Position numbers and translations under genes: made by a program. Below, piece by piece: positions 25,232 through 32,678 of a stretch of 64,000 nucleotides of DNA; within the stretch, counting starts at the first letter, position 1, and every line of letters begins with the position of its first letter. A model generated the notes under the pieces. That model did no database searches. It had not been told where the DNA came from and saw only the letters and a list, made by a program, of their open reading frames with translations. This DNA comes from a bacterium. GTDB taxonomy: Bacteria; Chloroflexota; Dormibacteria; Aeolococcales; Bog-877. Location: NCBI GenBank assembly GCA_021816695.1, contig JAKAXE010000003.1, positions 1 through 64,000 of the forward strand. Direction: 5' to 3'.

Positions 25232-26962
25232 TCAACCCTGGTCCTTCTCCTCGACCAGCCGCGCGACCAGCTCCTCGATCCCGAGGACGGTCTTGCTCCC
25301 GCGCCGGGTATCGCGGAGGTTGACCTGGCGTGACTCCACCTCCCGGCGTCCAACCACGGCCAGGTACGGCACCTTGGCCATCTCGCCGTCCCGGATCTGG
25401 GCCGGCATGGTCTCGCCGGAGCGCGGCGCAGAGCTCCTGATGCCCCTGGCCTCCAGAGCCGCCGCCACCTCGAGGGCGTACGGGAGCTGGTCGTCGCTCA
25501 CCGTGACCAGGCGCACCTGCTCCGGGCTCAGCCAGAAGGGAAGGGCGCCCCCGTAATGCTCCAGAAGCACCCCGAAGAACCGCTCCAGTGAACCCAACAA
25601 GGCCCGGTGAACCATGATGGGCCGGTGGGCGGCACCGTCCGCGCCGATGTACTCAAGCTGGAAGCGCTCAGGCTCGTTGAAGTCGAACTGCACCGTGCTG
25701 CACTGCCAGCGGCGGCCCATCGCGTCCCGGATATGGATGTCCACCTTGGGGCCGTAGAAGGCGCCCTCCCCGGGGTTCACCTTGAACTCCATGCCCCGTC
25801 GCCGGAGCGCGCGGTCCAGGGCCGCCTCCGCCAGATCCCACATCCGATCCTCGCCCGCAGCCTTGGCCGGCTTGGTGCTGAGGTCCACCTCCAACTCTTT
25901 GAAGCCGAACCTGGAGAGCATCGCCGAGGCCAGTTCCAGGACCCCCACGATCTCCTCCTCGGCCTGCTCCTCGGTGCAAAAGATGTGGGCGTCGTCCTGG
26001 GTGATGCCCCGGACCCGCAGCAGCCCGTGCAGGGTCCCACTGCGCTGAAAGCGGTAGACCGAGGCGATCTCGGCCAGCCGCGAAGGCAACTCCCGGTAGC
26101 TGCGGGGACGGGAGCGGTAGATGAGGATGTGGAAGGGACAGCTCATCGGCTTCACCCGGTAGCGGTCTCCCTCCACGGCGATCGGCCCGTACATCTCGTC
26201 CGCGAAGAAGCCGAGATGGCCGCTCACCTCCCAGAGCCGCTCCCGAGCCAGGTGGGGCGTGTACACGAGCTGGTAGCCGGTGCGCTGGTGCTCACGCCGC
26301 CAGTAGTCCTCCATGACGGTGCGAACCACCGCGCCCCGGGGATGCCAGAGCACCAACCCTCCGCCCAGCTCCTCGGGCAGGGAGAACAGGTCCAGCTCCC
26401 GCCCCAACCGGCGGTGGTCACGCTGGCGGGCCATCTCAAGCCGCTCCAGGTACTGGTCCAACTCCGTGGAGCTGGGGAAGGCGGTGCCGTACACCCGCTG
26501 CAGCATGGGCTGGCTCTCGTCCCCGTGCCAGTAGGCGCCCGCTGTGTGGAGCAATCGGAAGGCCGGGATGTGAGAGGCACGCTCAACGTGGGGCCCACGG
26601 CAGAGGTCGAAGAAGTCGCCGGTCCGGTAGCAGGTTATGAGCTCCCCCTCGGGGATCCTCTCGATCAGCTCCACCTTGAAGCGCTGGAAGCGGCGGCGGA
26701 ACTCCGACAGGGCGGCATCGCGATCCACCTCCATCCGCTCGTAGGCGGGGTCACGAGCCTGGATCTCCCGCATCCTTTGTTCGATGGTGGGAAGGTCGGA
26801 GTCGCTGATCCGGGCTCCCCCGGGCAACAGAAAGTCGTAGTAGAAGCCGTCCTCGATGGCCGGACCGATGGCGTACTCCGCCCCGGGGAACAGCTCGCAG
26901 ACCGCGGCCGCCATGAGATGAGCGGCGCTGTGGCGCAGCACATCCAGATCTACTCCTTCCAT
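25232..26962 (-). CDS. thrS: Threonyl-tRNA synthetase without a TGS domain
   Basis: ThrRS charges tRNA-Thr and edits Ser. The protein opens almost directly with the editing domain (HSAAHLMAAAVCELFPG; YRTGDFFDLCRGPHV), whereas family members usually begin with a roughly 60-residue TGS domain. The catalytic core is complete: MSCPFHILIYRSRPRSYRELP, motif 2 RVRGITQDDAHIF and motif 3 at HRALLGSLERFFG, then the anticodon-binding domain. The start is unclear: ATG 26974 overlaps a TAGAAT -10-like hexamer (26978-26973), ATG 26962 lies 10 nt past it, and GTG 26941 has AAGGAG upstream. I report 26962 (576 residues). Confidence 0.95.
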   Translation of the reverse strand: MEGVDLDVLRHSAAHLMAAAVCELFPGAEYAIGPAIEDGFYYDFLLPGGARISDSDLPTIEQRMREIQARDPAYERMEVDRDAALSEFRRRFQRFKVELIERIPEGELITCYRTGDFFDLCRGPHVERASHIPAFRLLHTAGAYWHGDESQPMLQRVYGTAFPSSTELDQYLERLEMARQRDHRRLGRELDLFSLPEELGGGLVLWHPRGAVVRTVMEDYWRREHQRTGYQLVYTPHLARERLWEVSGHLGFFADEMYGPIAVEGDRYRVKPMSCPFHILIYRSRPRSYRELPSRLAEIASVYRFQRSGTLHGLLRVRGITQDDAHIFCTEEQAEEEIVGVLELASAMLSRFGFKELEVDLSTKPAKAAGEDRMWDLAEAALDRALRRRGMEFKVNPGEGAFYGPKVDIHIRDAMGRRWQCSTVQFDFNEPERFQLEYIGADGAAHRPIMVHRALLGSLERFFGVLLEHYGGALPFWLSPEQVRLVTVSDDQLPYALEVAAALEARGIRSSAPRSGETMPAQIRDGEMAKVPYLAVVGRREVESRQVNLRDTRRGSKTVLGIEELVARLVEEKDQG

Positions 26963-27016
26963 CTGATCTCGCATTCTAGAGGGGGGGGCCCAATCTGGGG
27001 ACGGACGAGCGGCGGC

Positions 27017-27022
27017 TATAAT
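27017..27022 (+). promoter_or_regulatory. -10 element of tRNA-Val
   Basis: A perfect TATAAT lies 14 bp before the tRNA-Val gene. There is no obvious -35 hexamer. Confidence 0.6.
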
Positions 27023-27036
27023 CCGAACCCTCCGGA

Positions 27037-27113
27037 GGGCGCATAGCTCAGGTGGTTAGAGCGCTACCCTGACACGGTAGAGGCCCCAGGTTCGACTCCT
27101 GGTGCGCCCACCA
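27037..27113 (+). tRNA. tRNA-Val (anticodon GAC)
   Basis: The acceptor stem GGGCGCA/TGCGCCC is perfect; D-arm GCTC...GAGC, anticodon stem CTACC/GGTAG with loop CTGACAC (anticodon GAC), and T-arm CCAGG-TTCGACT-CCTGG follow. The discriminator A is followed by an encoded CCA (27111-27113). Confidence 0.97.
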
Positions 27114-27367
27114 GACAGCGGCTCATGGCACCTGCCCTTCAAAGCGGTGGTTTGGCTTCCGGGGCCCGGTCCAGGGAACGAGCGCGCATATGCAGTGGTT
27201 CCGGGTGGCCAAACGCGTCCGGAACCCGGGGGCGCGAGACACTCCTGGAGAGATGGCGTCGCGCTCGGCGACGCCCTCCGCTCCCCCGGGTGACGTGGTC
27301 GTTGCCCATTGGGGCCCCAGCCGGTTGTTCAAAACAGGTCGGCCAAGTCACCCCTACCGCTGGCGGT

Positions 27368-27895
27368 CTAGTCGACGCCAGTCGCCACGAGCCTGTATAC
27401 GGCCATTGGACGGTCATGCGGCTCCGTGGCGAGCGCCCGAACGGACTCCAATCGAAAACCGTTCTTCTCCAGGATCCGCCGGGAAGGAATGTTGGCCGCC
27501 TCGGGCGCGATCACCAGCCCGGCGCCGGGATGGTGGCGCCGAACCTCGGCGACCAGGGCAGCGATCATCGCGGTTCCGAAGCCACGGCCCAGGAGGTCCG
27601 GGACGCCGATGGCGTAGTCGGCCCCCACCTCGCCGTCCCGGGCGTCCACCGCCTTTGCTTCATCCGGGTAGTCACCCCACCGATACCACTGGCACCAGCC
27701 CACGGCCTCGCCGGCAAGTAAGACCATGCACAACTTGGTCGCTGACTCCGCTCTCTCCTCGAATAGGTGCGCCCCAAGCGTCTCCAGCGCCTCCTCAGCC
27801 GTCGACTCAGGAGTCCACCAACGCGCAACGTGCGGCGCGCGAAGCCAAATCTCAACAGCAGTGAGGTCTACGAGTGTCATCGGTCGGAGAGTCAC
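27368..27895 (-). CDS. GNAT acetyltransferase, AAC(6')-like
   Basis: This 175-residue GNAT protein resembles aminoglycoside 6'-N-acetyltransferases: TLRPMTLVDLTAVEIWLRAPHVARWW at the start, VGWCQWYRW, then the acetyl-CoA loop DLLGRGFGTAMIAALV and NIPSRRILEKNGF. Resistance activity cannot be read from sequence; many GNATs of this branch act on other amines. I chose GTG 27895 because GGAG lies 6 nt upstream; the frame is open further. Codon choice stands out: third positions are clearly less GC-rich than in neighbouring genes, and it lies in a loosely packed patch beside tRNA-Val, so recent transfer is plausible. Confidence 0.82.
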   Translation of the reverse strand: MTLRPMTLVDLTAVEIWLRAPHVARWWTPESTAEEALETLGAHLFEERAESATKLCMVLLAGEAVGWCQWYRWGDYPDEAKAVDARDGEVGADYAIGVPDLLGRGFGTAMIAALVAEVRRHHPGAGLVIAPEAANIPSRRILEKNGFRLESVRALATEPHDRPMAVYRLVATGVD

Positions 27896-28485
27896 GAGCG
27901 GCTCCACCGGCTCGAGACTAAAGGTTGCGGGTATCGCAAGTAGCCGATGACGGCGCTGGGAGGCAGCTGCACCGTTCGCTTCACTGGCCGCCATCCCGCT
28001 TCTGGCTGCCGACGACGACCTGCGGATCGTGGTCTGGGAGGGGGAGCGGCACCAACCCCTCGGACCCTGCTCTGTGGAGTACGCCGCGAGGAAGATGGCT
28101 CATCCCCCACCTCTTCCGCGAGGTTCCGGGCCCAGAGGCCCAGGTCCCCGGGCCGCGACCAATGGCTGGCCACAACGAGAGTCCAGGGTGCCGGAGCCAT
28201 GCCTGGCACTCTTCGCCGACGGTCGCCCGGGGGTGGCCGAATGGGGCCGCCGGCGGAGACGTGAGCTTTCCCTGCCCCTGGCGCTATGTCCGGCACAGGT
28301 GTTCGTCGAGGCGCACGGGGCGGTTCCCCGCTGAGAAAGATGGCCCCTCCGCCAGGGGATTGTCCACACCCGAAGTGGGGAAAAAGAGGATAAGTGGATT
28401 GCCGACTCCGCAACCAAAATCCCTAAGTTTCTGAGGGTTTTCGCTATTGACAGCGGGCCTTAAGCAGGGCTTAACATAGGCCCCC
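27896..28485 (+). other. About 590 bp without a supported gene
   Basis: Open frames here are Arg/Pro/Ser/Gly-rich on both strands and show no domain. The last 130 bp are relatively AT-rich for this window and hold a DnaA-box-like TTGTCCACA (28360-28368), a short inverted repeat CCCT/AGGG flanked by AAAA and TTTT (28416-28441), and the promoter of the next gene. The first part may be decayed coding sequence, but I cannot identify a parent gene. Confidence 0.5.
28447..28476 (+). promoter_or_regulatory. Promoter of the 91-residue zinc-ribbon gene
   Basis: A perfect TTGACA (28447-28452) and TTAACA (28471-28476) are separated by 18 bp. The GTG start lies 9 nt after the -10, so the mRNA is predicted to be leaderless or nearly so; no Shine-Dalgarno is present. 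Confidence 0.65.
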
Positions 28486-28761
28486 GTGACTCCTCCCCGC
28501 AGCTCCCGTCCGCCCCGCCTCTGTGCCCGCGCCGGCTGCGGTGCCCCGGTCAAGAAGCCCACCGCCAGGTACTGCAGCGTGGCCTGCTCGGCTCAGGACC
28601 CGGAGCGTCGGGCGCGGCTCCGGGAGCGGGCACGCTGCGGTCGGATACTCCCCCTGGCACGGCAACTTCCCTTGGACTTCGACGGCGAGGAGCAGAGGAT
28701 TGCGGCCCTGGCCGGAGCCCGTGAGGAGGTCCCCCAAGGGCTCTCGCGCTGGGCTGTCTGA
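28486..28761 (+). CDS. Small zinc-ribbon protein
   Basis: This 91-residue basic protein has CARAGCGAP...YCSVACSAQD, a C-x4-C / C-x3-C pattern expected to bind one zinc ion, then an Arg-rich helix (PERRARLRERARCGR). I do not recognise a named family; similar short CxxxxC...CxxxC proteins are common uncharacterised genes in this kind of genome. The consensus promoter directly in front of the GTG supports it as real. It converges with the next small gene, with 3 bp between the stops. Confidence 0.65.
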   Translation: MTPPRSSRPPRLCARAGCGAPVKKPTARYCSVACSAQDPERRARLRERARCGRILPLARQLPLDFDGEEQRIAALAGAREEVPQGLSRWAV

Positions 28762-28764
28762 GAC

Positions 28765-28947
28765 TCAGGAGATCGGCGTCCGGGGGCGGACCATGGCCTC
28801 AGCGGTGCGGATGTCAGCGGCGGTGACGGTGACCCGCAGGCTCTGCTCGCAGTGGTGACAGATCAGATGGAAGGTGGTGGGCCGGGGGATGTCCCGCGCC
28901 ACCTCCTGTCGGAAGCCACAGGCCTCGCAGCTGACCACCGCACGCAT
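28765..28947 (-). CDS. Small two-CxxC zinc-ribbon protein
   Basis: The 60-residue product MRAVVSCEACGFRQEVAR... contains CEAC and CHHC about 25 residues apart, a complete zinc-ribbon, and a short helical tail. No named family is recognised. The ATG at 28947 was chosen because the ribbon starts immediately after it; the Shine-Dalgarno is poor and the frame is open upstream into the end of the MFS gene. Both this gene and the convergent neighbour are tiny zinc-ribbons, which may be chance or a functional pair. Confidence 0.55.
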   Translation of the reverse strand: MRAVVSCEACGFRQEVARDIPRPTTFHLICHHCEQSLRVTVTAADIRTAEAMVRPRTPIS

Positions 28948-29008
28948 GGTGCCATTGAAGTCCGAGGAGCGGCGCTGAGAGCTGCCGCCAACGGACTGCC
29001 ACACGCCG

Positions 29009-30337
29009 CTACCGAGCCGTAACCGGGCGCTGACCCCAAGAACGCCCCAGCGCCAGCCCCCCAGCGGCCACCAGGCAGACCCCGAGGAAGGCAATGACGT
29101 CGCTGGCCCCCACCACGTCCGCCACTGCCCCCGCGACCAGCAGCGGCAGGGCGATGGCGAGGTTGATGAGCAAAAAGGCGCCCCCAAAGATCCTCCCCCG
29201 GGTCGTCTCCTCGGTGCCTTCCTGGATCAGCACCAGGCAGGGGATGAGCACGGCACCGAGCCCCGCCCCGAAGATCACCGCCAGCCCGATGGCCAGGGGG
29301 ACCAAGGCCCCATCCACCCCCAGCTGACGGAGGATGGGGGGAAGGACGCCCAGGACCAGCATGGCGGCCCCGGCCAGCGTCAGCCCCAGCGAAGCCCTCC
29401 TCGCCCCGCCGGCGATCCCCGGCCGCCGGCTGATGAGGGTCCCGGCCAACACCATGCCCACGGTGGCGGGCACCAGAAGGATGTAGCTGTCCTGCGGTCG
29501 GCGCAGCAGGACGTGCTGCATATAGCCGGCGGAGAGGGCAAAGATGGTGAAGACGATCACCAGGGCCAGGGTCAGCATCCCGAAGGCGAAGGGCAGAATC
29601 GGGCTCTCCCGGATCACCACCAGCACCTCGCGCACCTCTTCCACGGTTCGGCCGATCCCGCGGGAGACGGAACGGGACTCCGAGTGGGCGGCTGCCAGCC
29701 GGGCCCGGATCAGCCAGACAGCGCCCGACGCCAGGGCGAAGAGGCTGGCGCCGAAGTAGTAGGGGCCCTCCTGCCCCAGCAACCGCTGGGCCAGGGATGC
29801 CAGGGGGACGGAGACGACGATGGTCATGACGATGGTCACGGTGAACAGCGAGGTGGCCGCCGGCACGTCCTCGCGCCGCACCAAGGTGGGAATGCTGGCC
29901 GCCTCGGCGGGAGCGAAGAGCTGCCCGACACCGGCGAACACCAGGGTGATGGCATAGAGCGGCGCCGCCTGGTGCTGGGCCACTCCCGTCAATTCCAACA
30001 GGGGCACTCCCAGTACCAGGATCCCCCGGCTGAGGTTGGTCCACATCATGAGGACCTTCTTGTCGTAGCGGTCGGCGAAGATCCCGGCCGGCACCGATAG
30101 GAACACCGCGGGGATGGTGTAGGCCAGGAGGAGGGCAGCGTCGCTGAGGTACAGGTGGGTGAGCGAGTAAATGGACAGCAGGAGCGAGAAGGCGAAGAAC
30201 TTGTCCCCCAGCTGAGCCGCCACCTGCGCGCCCCAGAGGAGACGGAAATCCCTGCTGGCCAAGGCCTGACGGAAGCCGGCGGGGCCAGGAGAGGAGGGCC
30301 GCTGGGTCCCAGGGACCCTCTGGCCCACAGCCGTCAT
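29009..30337 (-). CDS. Major facilitator superfamily transporter
   Basis: This 442-residue membrane protein has about 12 helices and the MFS motif-A-like loop FADRYDKK between helices 2 and 3 (VFLSVPAGIFADRYDKKVLM). It resembles EntS/MFS-3-type drug or siderophore exporters (DFRLLWGAQVAAQLGDKFFAF near the start); the substrate is unknown. The ATG at 30337 lies exactly 7 nt after TATATT, so the mRNA is predicted to be leaderless; the frame is open further upstream over rsmA. It is 13 bp downstream of rsmA and ends the long minus-strand run. Confidence 0.88.
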   Translation of the reverse strand: MTAVGQRVPGTQRPSSPGPAGFRQALASRDFRLLWGAQVAAQLGDKFFAFSLLLSIYSLTHLYLSDAALLLAYTIPAVFLSVPAGIFADRYDKKVLMMWTNLSRGILVLGVPLLELTGVAQHQAAPLYAITLVFAGVGQLFAPAEAASIPTLVRREDVPAATSLFTVTIVMTIVVSVPLASLAQRLLGQEGPYYFGASLFALASGAVWLIRARLAAAHSESRSVSRGIGRTVEEVREVLVVIRESPILPFAFGMLTLALVIVFTIFALSAGYMQHVLLRRPQDSYILLVPATVGMVLAGTLISRRPGIAGGARRASLGLTLAGAAMLVLGVLPPILRQLGVDGALVPLAIGLAVIFGAGLGAVLIPCLVLIQEGTEETTRGRIFGGAFLLINLAIALPLLVAGAVADVVGASDVIAFLGVCLVAAGGLALGRSWGQRPVTAR

Positions 30338-30344
30338 GGGGCGG

Positions 30345-30353
30345 AATATATCA
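30345..30353 (-). promoter_or_regulatory. Extended -10 promoter built on the rsmA stop codon
   Basis: TGA-TATATT on the minus strand: the TGA is the rsmA stop codon and also the TGn of an extended -10. The hexamer ends 7 nt before the MFS ATG, so transcription should begin at the start codon. Confidence 0.6.
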
Positions 30354-31202
30354 CTGCCAGTCCCCTTCTCCCTCCCCCAGGACAGTGGCCAGCCTGACCC
30401 ACTGCTCAAGGTCGATCGCCCCCGGGCGCTGGGCGGGGTCGATCTGGGCCATCTCCAACAGCCGACCGGCCCGCTGGGGGCTCACCCCCATGGCCAGGGC
30501 TACCCCGTGCCGCAACTGCTTGCGCCGCTGCTGGAAGATGGGGCGCGCCAGCTGCATAAGAGCCTCCCGCGCCCGGCGTTCGAGCGCCCTACGGGGAACC
30601 AGCTTGACCAGGGCGCTGCTCACCTTGGGGCGCGGCCAGAAGCTCTCCGGGCCCACCTGAAGCCGGACCTCGCAGCTGGCGGCAAGCTGGACCGCCAGCG
30701 TGGCCAGGGACCACCTGCCCACTGGCGCCGCCAGCCGCAGCGCCACCTCCCGTTGGAGCAGGACATGGCAGCTGAGCGGGGCGGGCTCCATGTCCAGCAG
30801 GTGACCGAGGAGCGCACCGGTGATGCTGTAGGGCAGGTTACCCACCACGATGTAGGGCGGGCTGAGCCCCAGCTCCGCCGGGCCGACACGCAGAGCGCTC
30901 TCCTCCACCACCCGGAGCTCGGGGTGGCGGACCCGAAGCAGCCCGAGGGCCACCACCGCGCGGTGGTCCACCTCAACCCCGACCACCGTACGGCCCGCCT
31001 CCAGCAGCCCCTGGGTCAGCGAACCAAGACCCGGCCCGATCTCCAGGACGAGCGGGGGGAGAGCTGGCAGGGACGCCACGATGGCGTCCCGCACCTGCCG
31101 GTCGACCAGGAAGCTTTGTCCCCGGCCCCGCTCCGGGGAGAGGCCGAAGCGCCGGGCCACGGCCCTGGTGGTGGACTCCCGGCATAGGTCGAGCCCCCTC
31201 AC
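30351..31202 (-). CDS. rsmA: 16S rRNA dimethyladenosine transferase KsgA/RsmA
   Basis: RsmA dimethylates two adjacent adenines in helix 45 of 16S rRNA. The 283 residues show RRFGLSPERGRGQSFLVD, the SAM site LEIGPGLGSLTQGLL, the catalytic NLPYSITGALL and the C-terminal ARPIFQQRRKQLRHG. GTG 31202 overlaps the tatD stop (GTGA). Confidence 0.97.
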   Translation of the reverse strand: MRGLDLCRESTTRAVARRFGLSPERGRGQSFLVDRQVRDAIVASLPALPPLVLEIGPGLGSLTQGLLEAGRTVVGVEVDHRAVVALGLLRVRHPELRVVEESALRVGPAELGLSPPYIVVGNLPYSITGALLGHLLDMEPAPLSCHVLLQREVALRLAAPVGRWSLATLAVQLAASCEVRLQVGPESFWPRPKVSSALVKLVPRRALERRAREALMQLARPIFQQRRKQLRHGVALAMGVSPQRAGRLLEMAQIDPAQRPGAIDLEQWVRLATVLGEGEGDWQ

Positions 31203-31993
31203 GGCGGGGGAAGCTGGAAGAAGGCCCGGGCCGCGGAACTGCTCCGCTTCGCCACCAACTCCAGCTCCATTCCAAGATGGCCGGCCAGCCAGGACGCCGT
31301 CAACCGAACCAGGGCCGGATGGCACAGGCGGCCGCGAAGCGGATGAGGCGCCAGGAACGGGGAGTCGGTCTCCAGGAGCAGCAGCTCAGGGGGCACCGCC
31401 AGCACCGCCTCCCGCAGCTCCGCGGCGGACCGAAAGGTGAGGTTGCCGGCGAACGAGCAGTGGAGCTTGCGGGATACCGCTGCCTGCGCGAACCCGGCGC
31501 CCCCGCTGAAGCAGTGGAGCATGGTCGGGACCCGCGGGGAGGCGTCCAGCACCTCCAGCAGCTCCCAGCCCGCGTCTCGCTGGTGGATTACCACCGGCTT
31601 GCCGACCTCCGCGGCCAGCTCCAACATCCCCCGCAGTAGGCTGCGCTGTTCTCCTGGGTCCCAGATGGTCCCCCCATCTCGCTGGTGATAGTCCAGGCCA
31701 ACCTCACCCAGGGCCACGGCCCGCGGGTGGGCGAGGAGGTCCCGCAGTTCCCGCCTCTCCGCGCCCGAAGGGGCACGACCGTTGTTGGGGTGCCAGCCCG
31801 GGGTGAAGTAGACCCCCTGGTAGGTCTCGGCCAGCTCCCGGGCCCGGTGGTTCTCGGCCGGGGAGTCCCCACTGGTGACCATCTGCAATACCCCGGCGGC
31901 GGCGGCCGCGGAGATCGCCTCTTCGGCGGGCATCCCTCGCCTCTCCAGCTCATCCAAGTGGCAGTGGGCGTCCACCAGCTGGATCTCACCCAT
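31199..31993 (-). CDS. tatD: TatD family metal-dependent hydrolase
   Basis: TatD-type nucleases/hydrolases use two metals in a TIM barrel. The 264-residue protein has DAHCHLDE, GWHPNN, ALGEVGLDYH, VVIHQRDAG, HCFSGG and LLLLETDSPFLAPHPLRGR. The ATG overlaps rsmI by 8 bp, and the end overlaps rsmA; rsmI-tatD-rsmA is a common neighbourhood (often with metG). Confidence 0.96.
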   Translation of the reverse strand: MGEIQLVDAHCHLDELERRGMPAEEAISAAAAAGVLQMVTSGDSPAENHRARELAETYQGVYFTPGWHPNNGRAPSGAERRELRDLLAHPRAVALGEVGLDYHQRDGGTIWDPGEQRSLLRGMLELAAEVGKPVVIHQRDAGWELLEVLDASPRVPTMLHCFSGGAGFAQAAVSRKLHCSFAGNLTFRSAAELREAVLAVPPELLLLETDSPFLAPHPLRGRLCHPALVRLTASWLAGHLGMELELVAKRSSSAARAFFQLPPP

Positions 31994-32666
31994 GGCGCGC
32001 GTCTCGGGGTGGGGCCTCCACCACCACCGTGCACTCCCCGCGCGCCGGTGCCGAGCGGAACTGCGCCGCCAGCTCAGCGGCGGTGCCGAGGTGCCAGCTC
32101 TCATGCAGCTTGGAGATCTCCCGAGCCACCGCCAGCTGCCGGTCCGGCAGCAGCTCAGCTAAGAGCGAGAGGGTCGCGGGCAAGCGCTGCGGGGCCTCGA
32201 AGAAGACCAGGGCCAGGTCGGGCGCCGAGCCCAGAACCCGCGCCATCCGACCGCGGGTTCGGGGCAAAAAGCCAAGGAAGGCGAAGCGGTCGGCGCGCAG
32301 CCCAGAAGCTGCCACAGCGGCCACCACCGCCGAGGGGCCGGGGATTGCCAGCACCTGGTGGCCTGCGGCCCGCACCGCGGCCACCAGCCTTCGGCCGGGG
32401 TCGCTGATCCCCGGGGTGCCGGCGTCCGAGATCAGGGCGACGTCAACGCGGTCCAGCGCCGCGAGAACCTTCTCGATGCGCTCCGCCTCCCGTGGCGCGG
32501 GCAGGGAGATCATCTGCGGCCTTAGCCCCAGGTGGTCGAGCAGGCGGCGGCTGTGCCTGGGGTCCTCTGCGACCACCACCGGGGCGGAGCGCAGGACCTG
32601 TTCGGCGCGATGGGAGACGTCGCCCAGGTTGCCGATCGGAGTGGCCACCACGTGGAGGGTTCCCAT
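31986..32666 (-). CDS. rsmI: 16S rRNA 2'-O-methyltransferase RsmI
   Basis: RsmI methylates the 2'-OH of C1402 in 16S rRNA. The 226-residue tetrapyrrole-methylase fold starts TLHVVATPIGNLGDVSHRA and has VVVAEDPRHSRRLLDHLGL, ISDAGTPGISDPG, IPGPSAVVAAVAASGL and FLGFLPRTRG. It starts 12 nt after the dinG stop, on the same strand. Confidence 0.97.
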   Translation of the reverse strand: MGTLHVVATPIGNLGDVSHRAEQVLRSAPVVVAEDPRHSRRLLDHLGLRPQMISLPAPREAERIEKVLAALDRVDVALISDAGTPGISDPGRRLVAAVRAAGHQVLAIPGPSAVVAAVAASGLRADRFAFLGFLPRTRGRMARVLGSAPDLALVFFEAPQRLPATLSLLAELLPDRQLAVAREISKLHESWHLGTAAELAAQFRSAPARGECTVVVEAPPRDARHG

Positions 32667-32678
32667 CTGGAGGCGGCC

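Noticed and set aside
26975-27036. T-box leaders in front of the aminoacyl-tRNA synthetase genes
   Set aside because: The gaps before thrS, tyrS, alaS, hisS and aspS are too short or lack the T-box sequence and antiterminator.
28355-28445. Origin of replication
   Set aside because: Only one convincing DnaA-like box, and no dnaA, dnaN or gyr genes nearby.
27037-28485. Integrated island using tRNA-Val as attachment site
   Set aside because: No repeat of the tRNA 3' end and no integrase were seen; only the unusual composition of one gene supports transfer.
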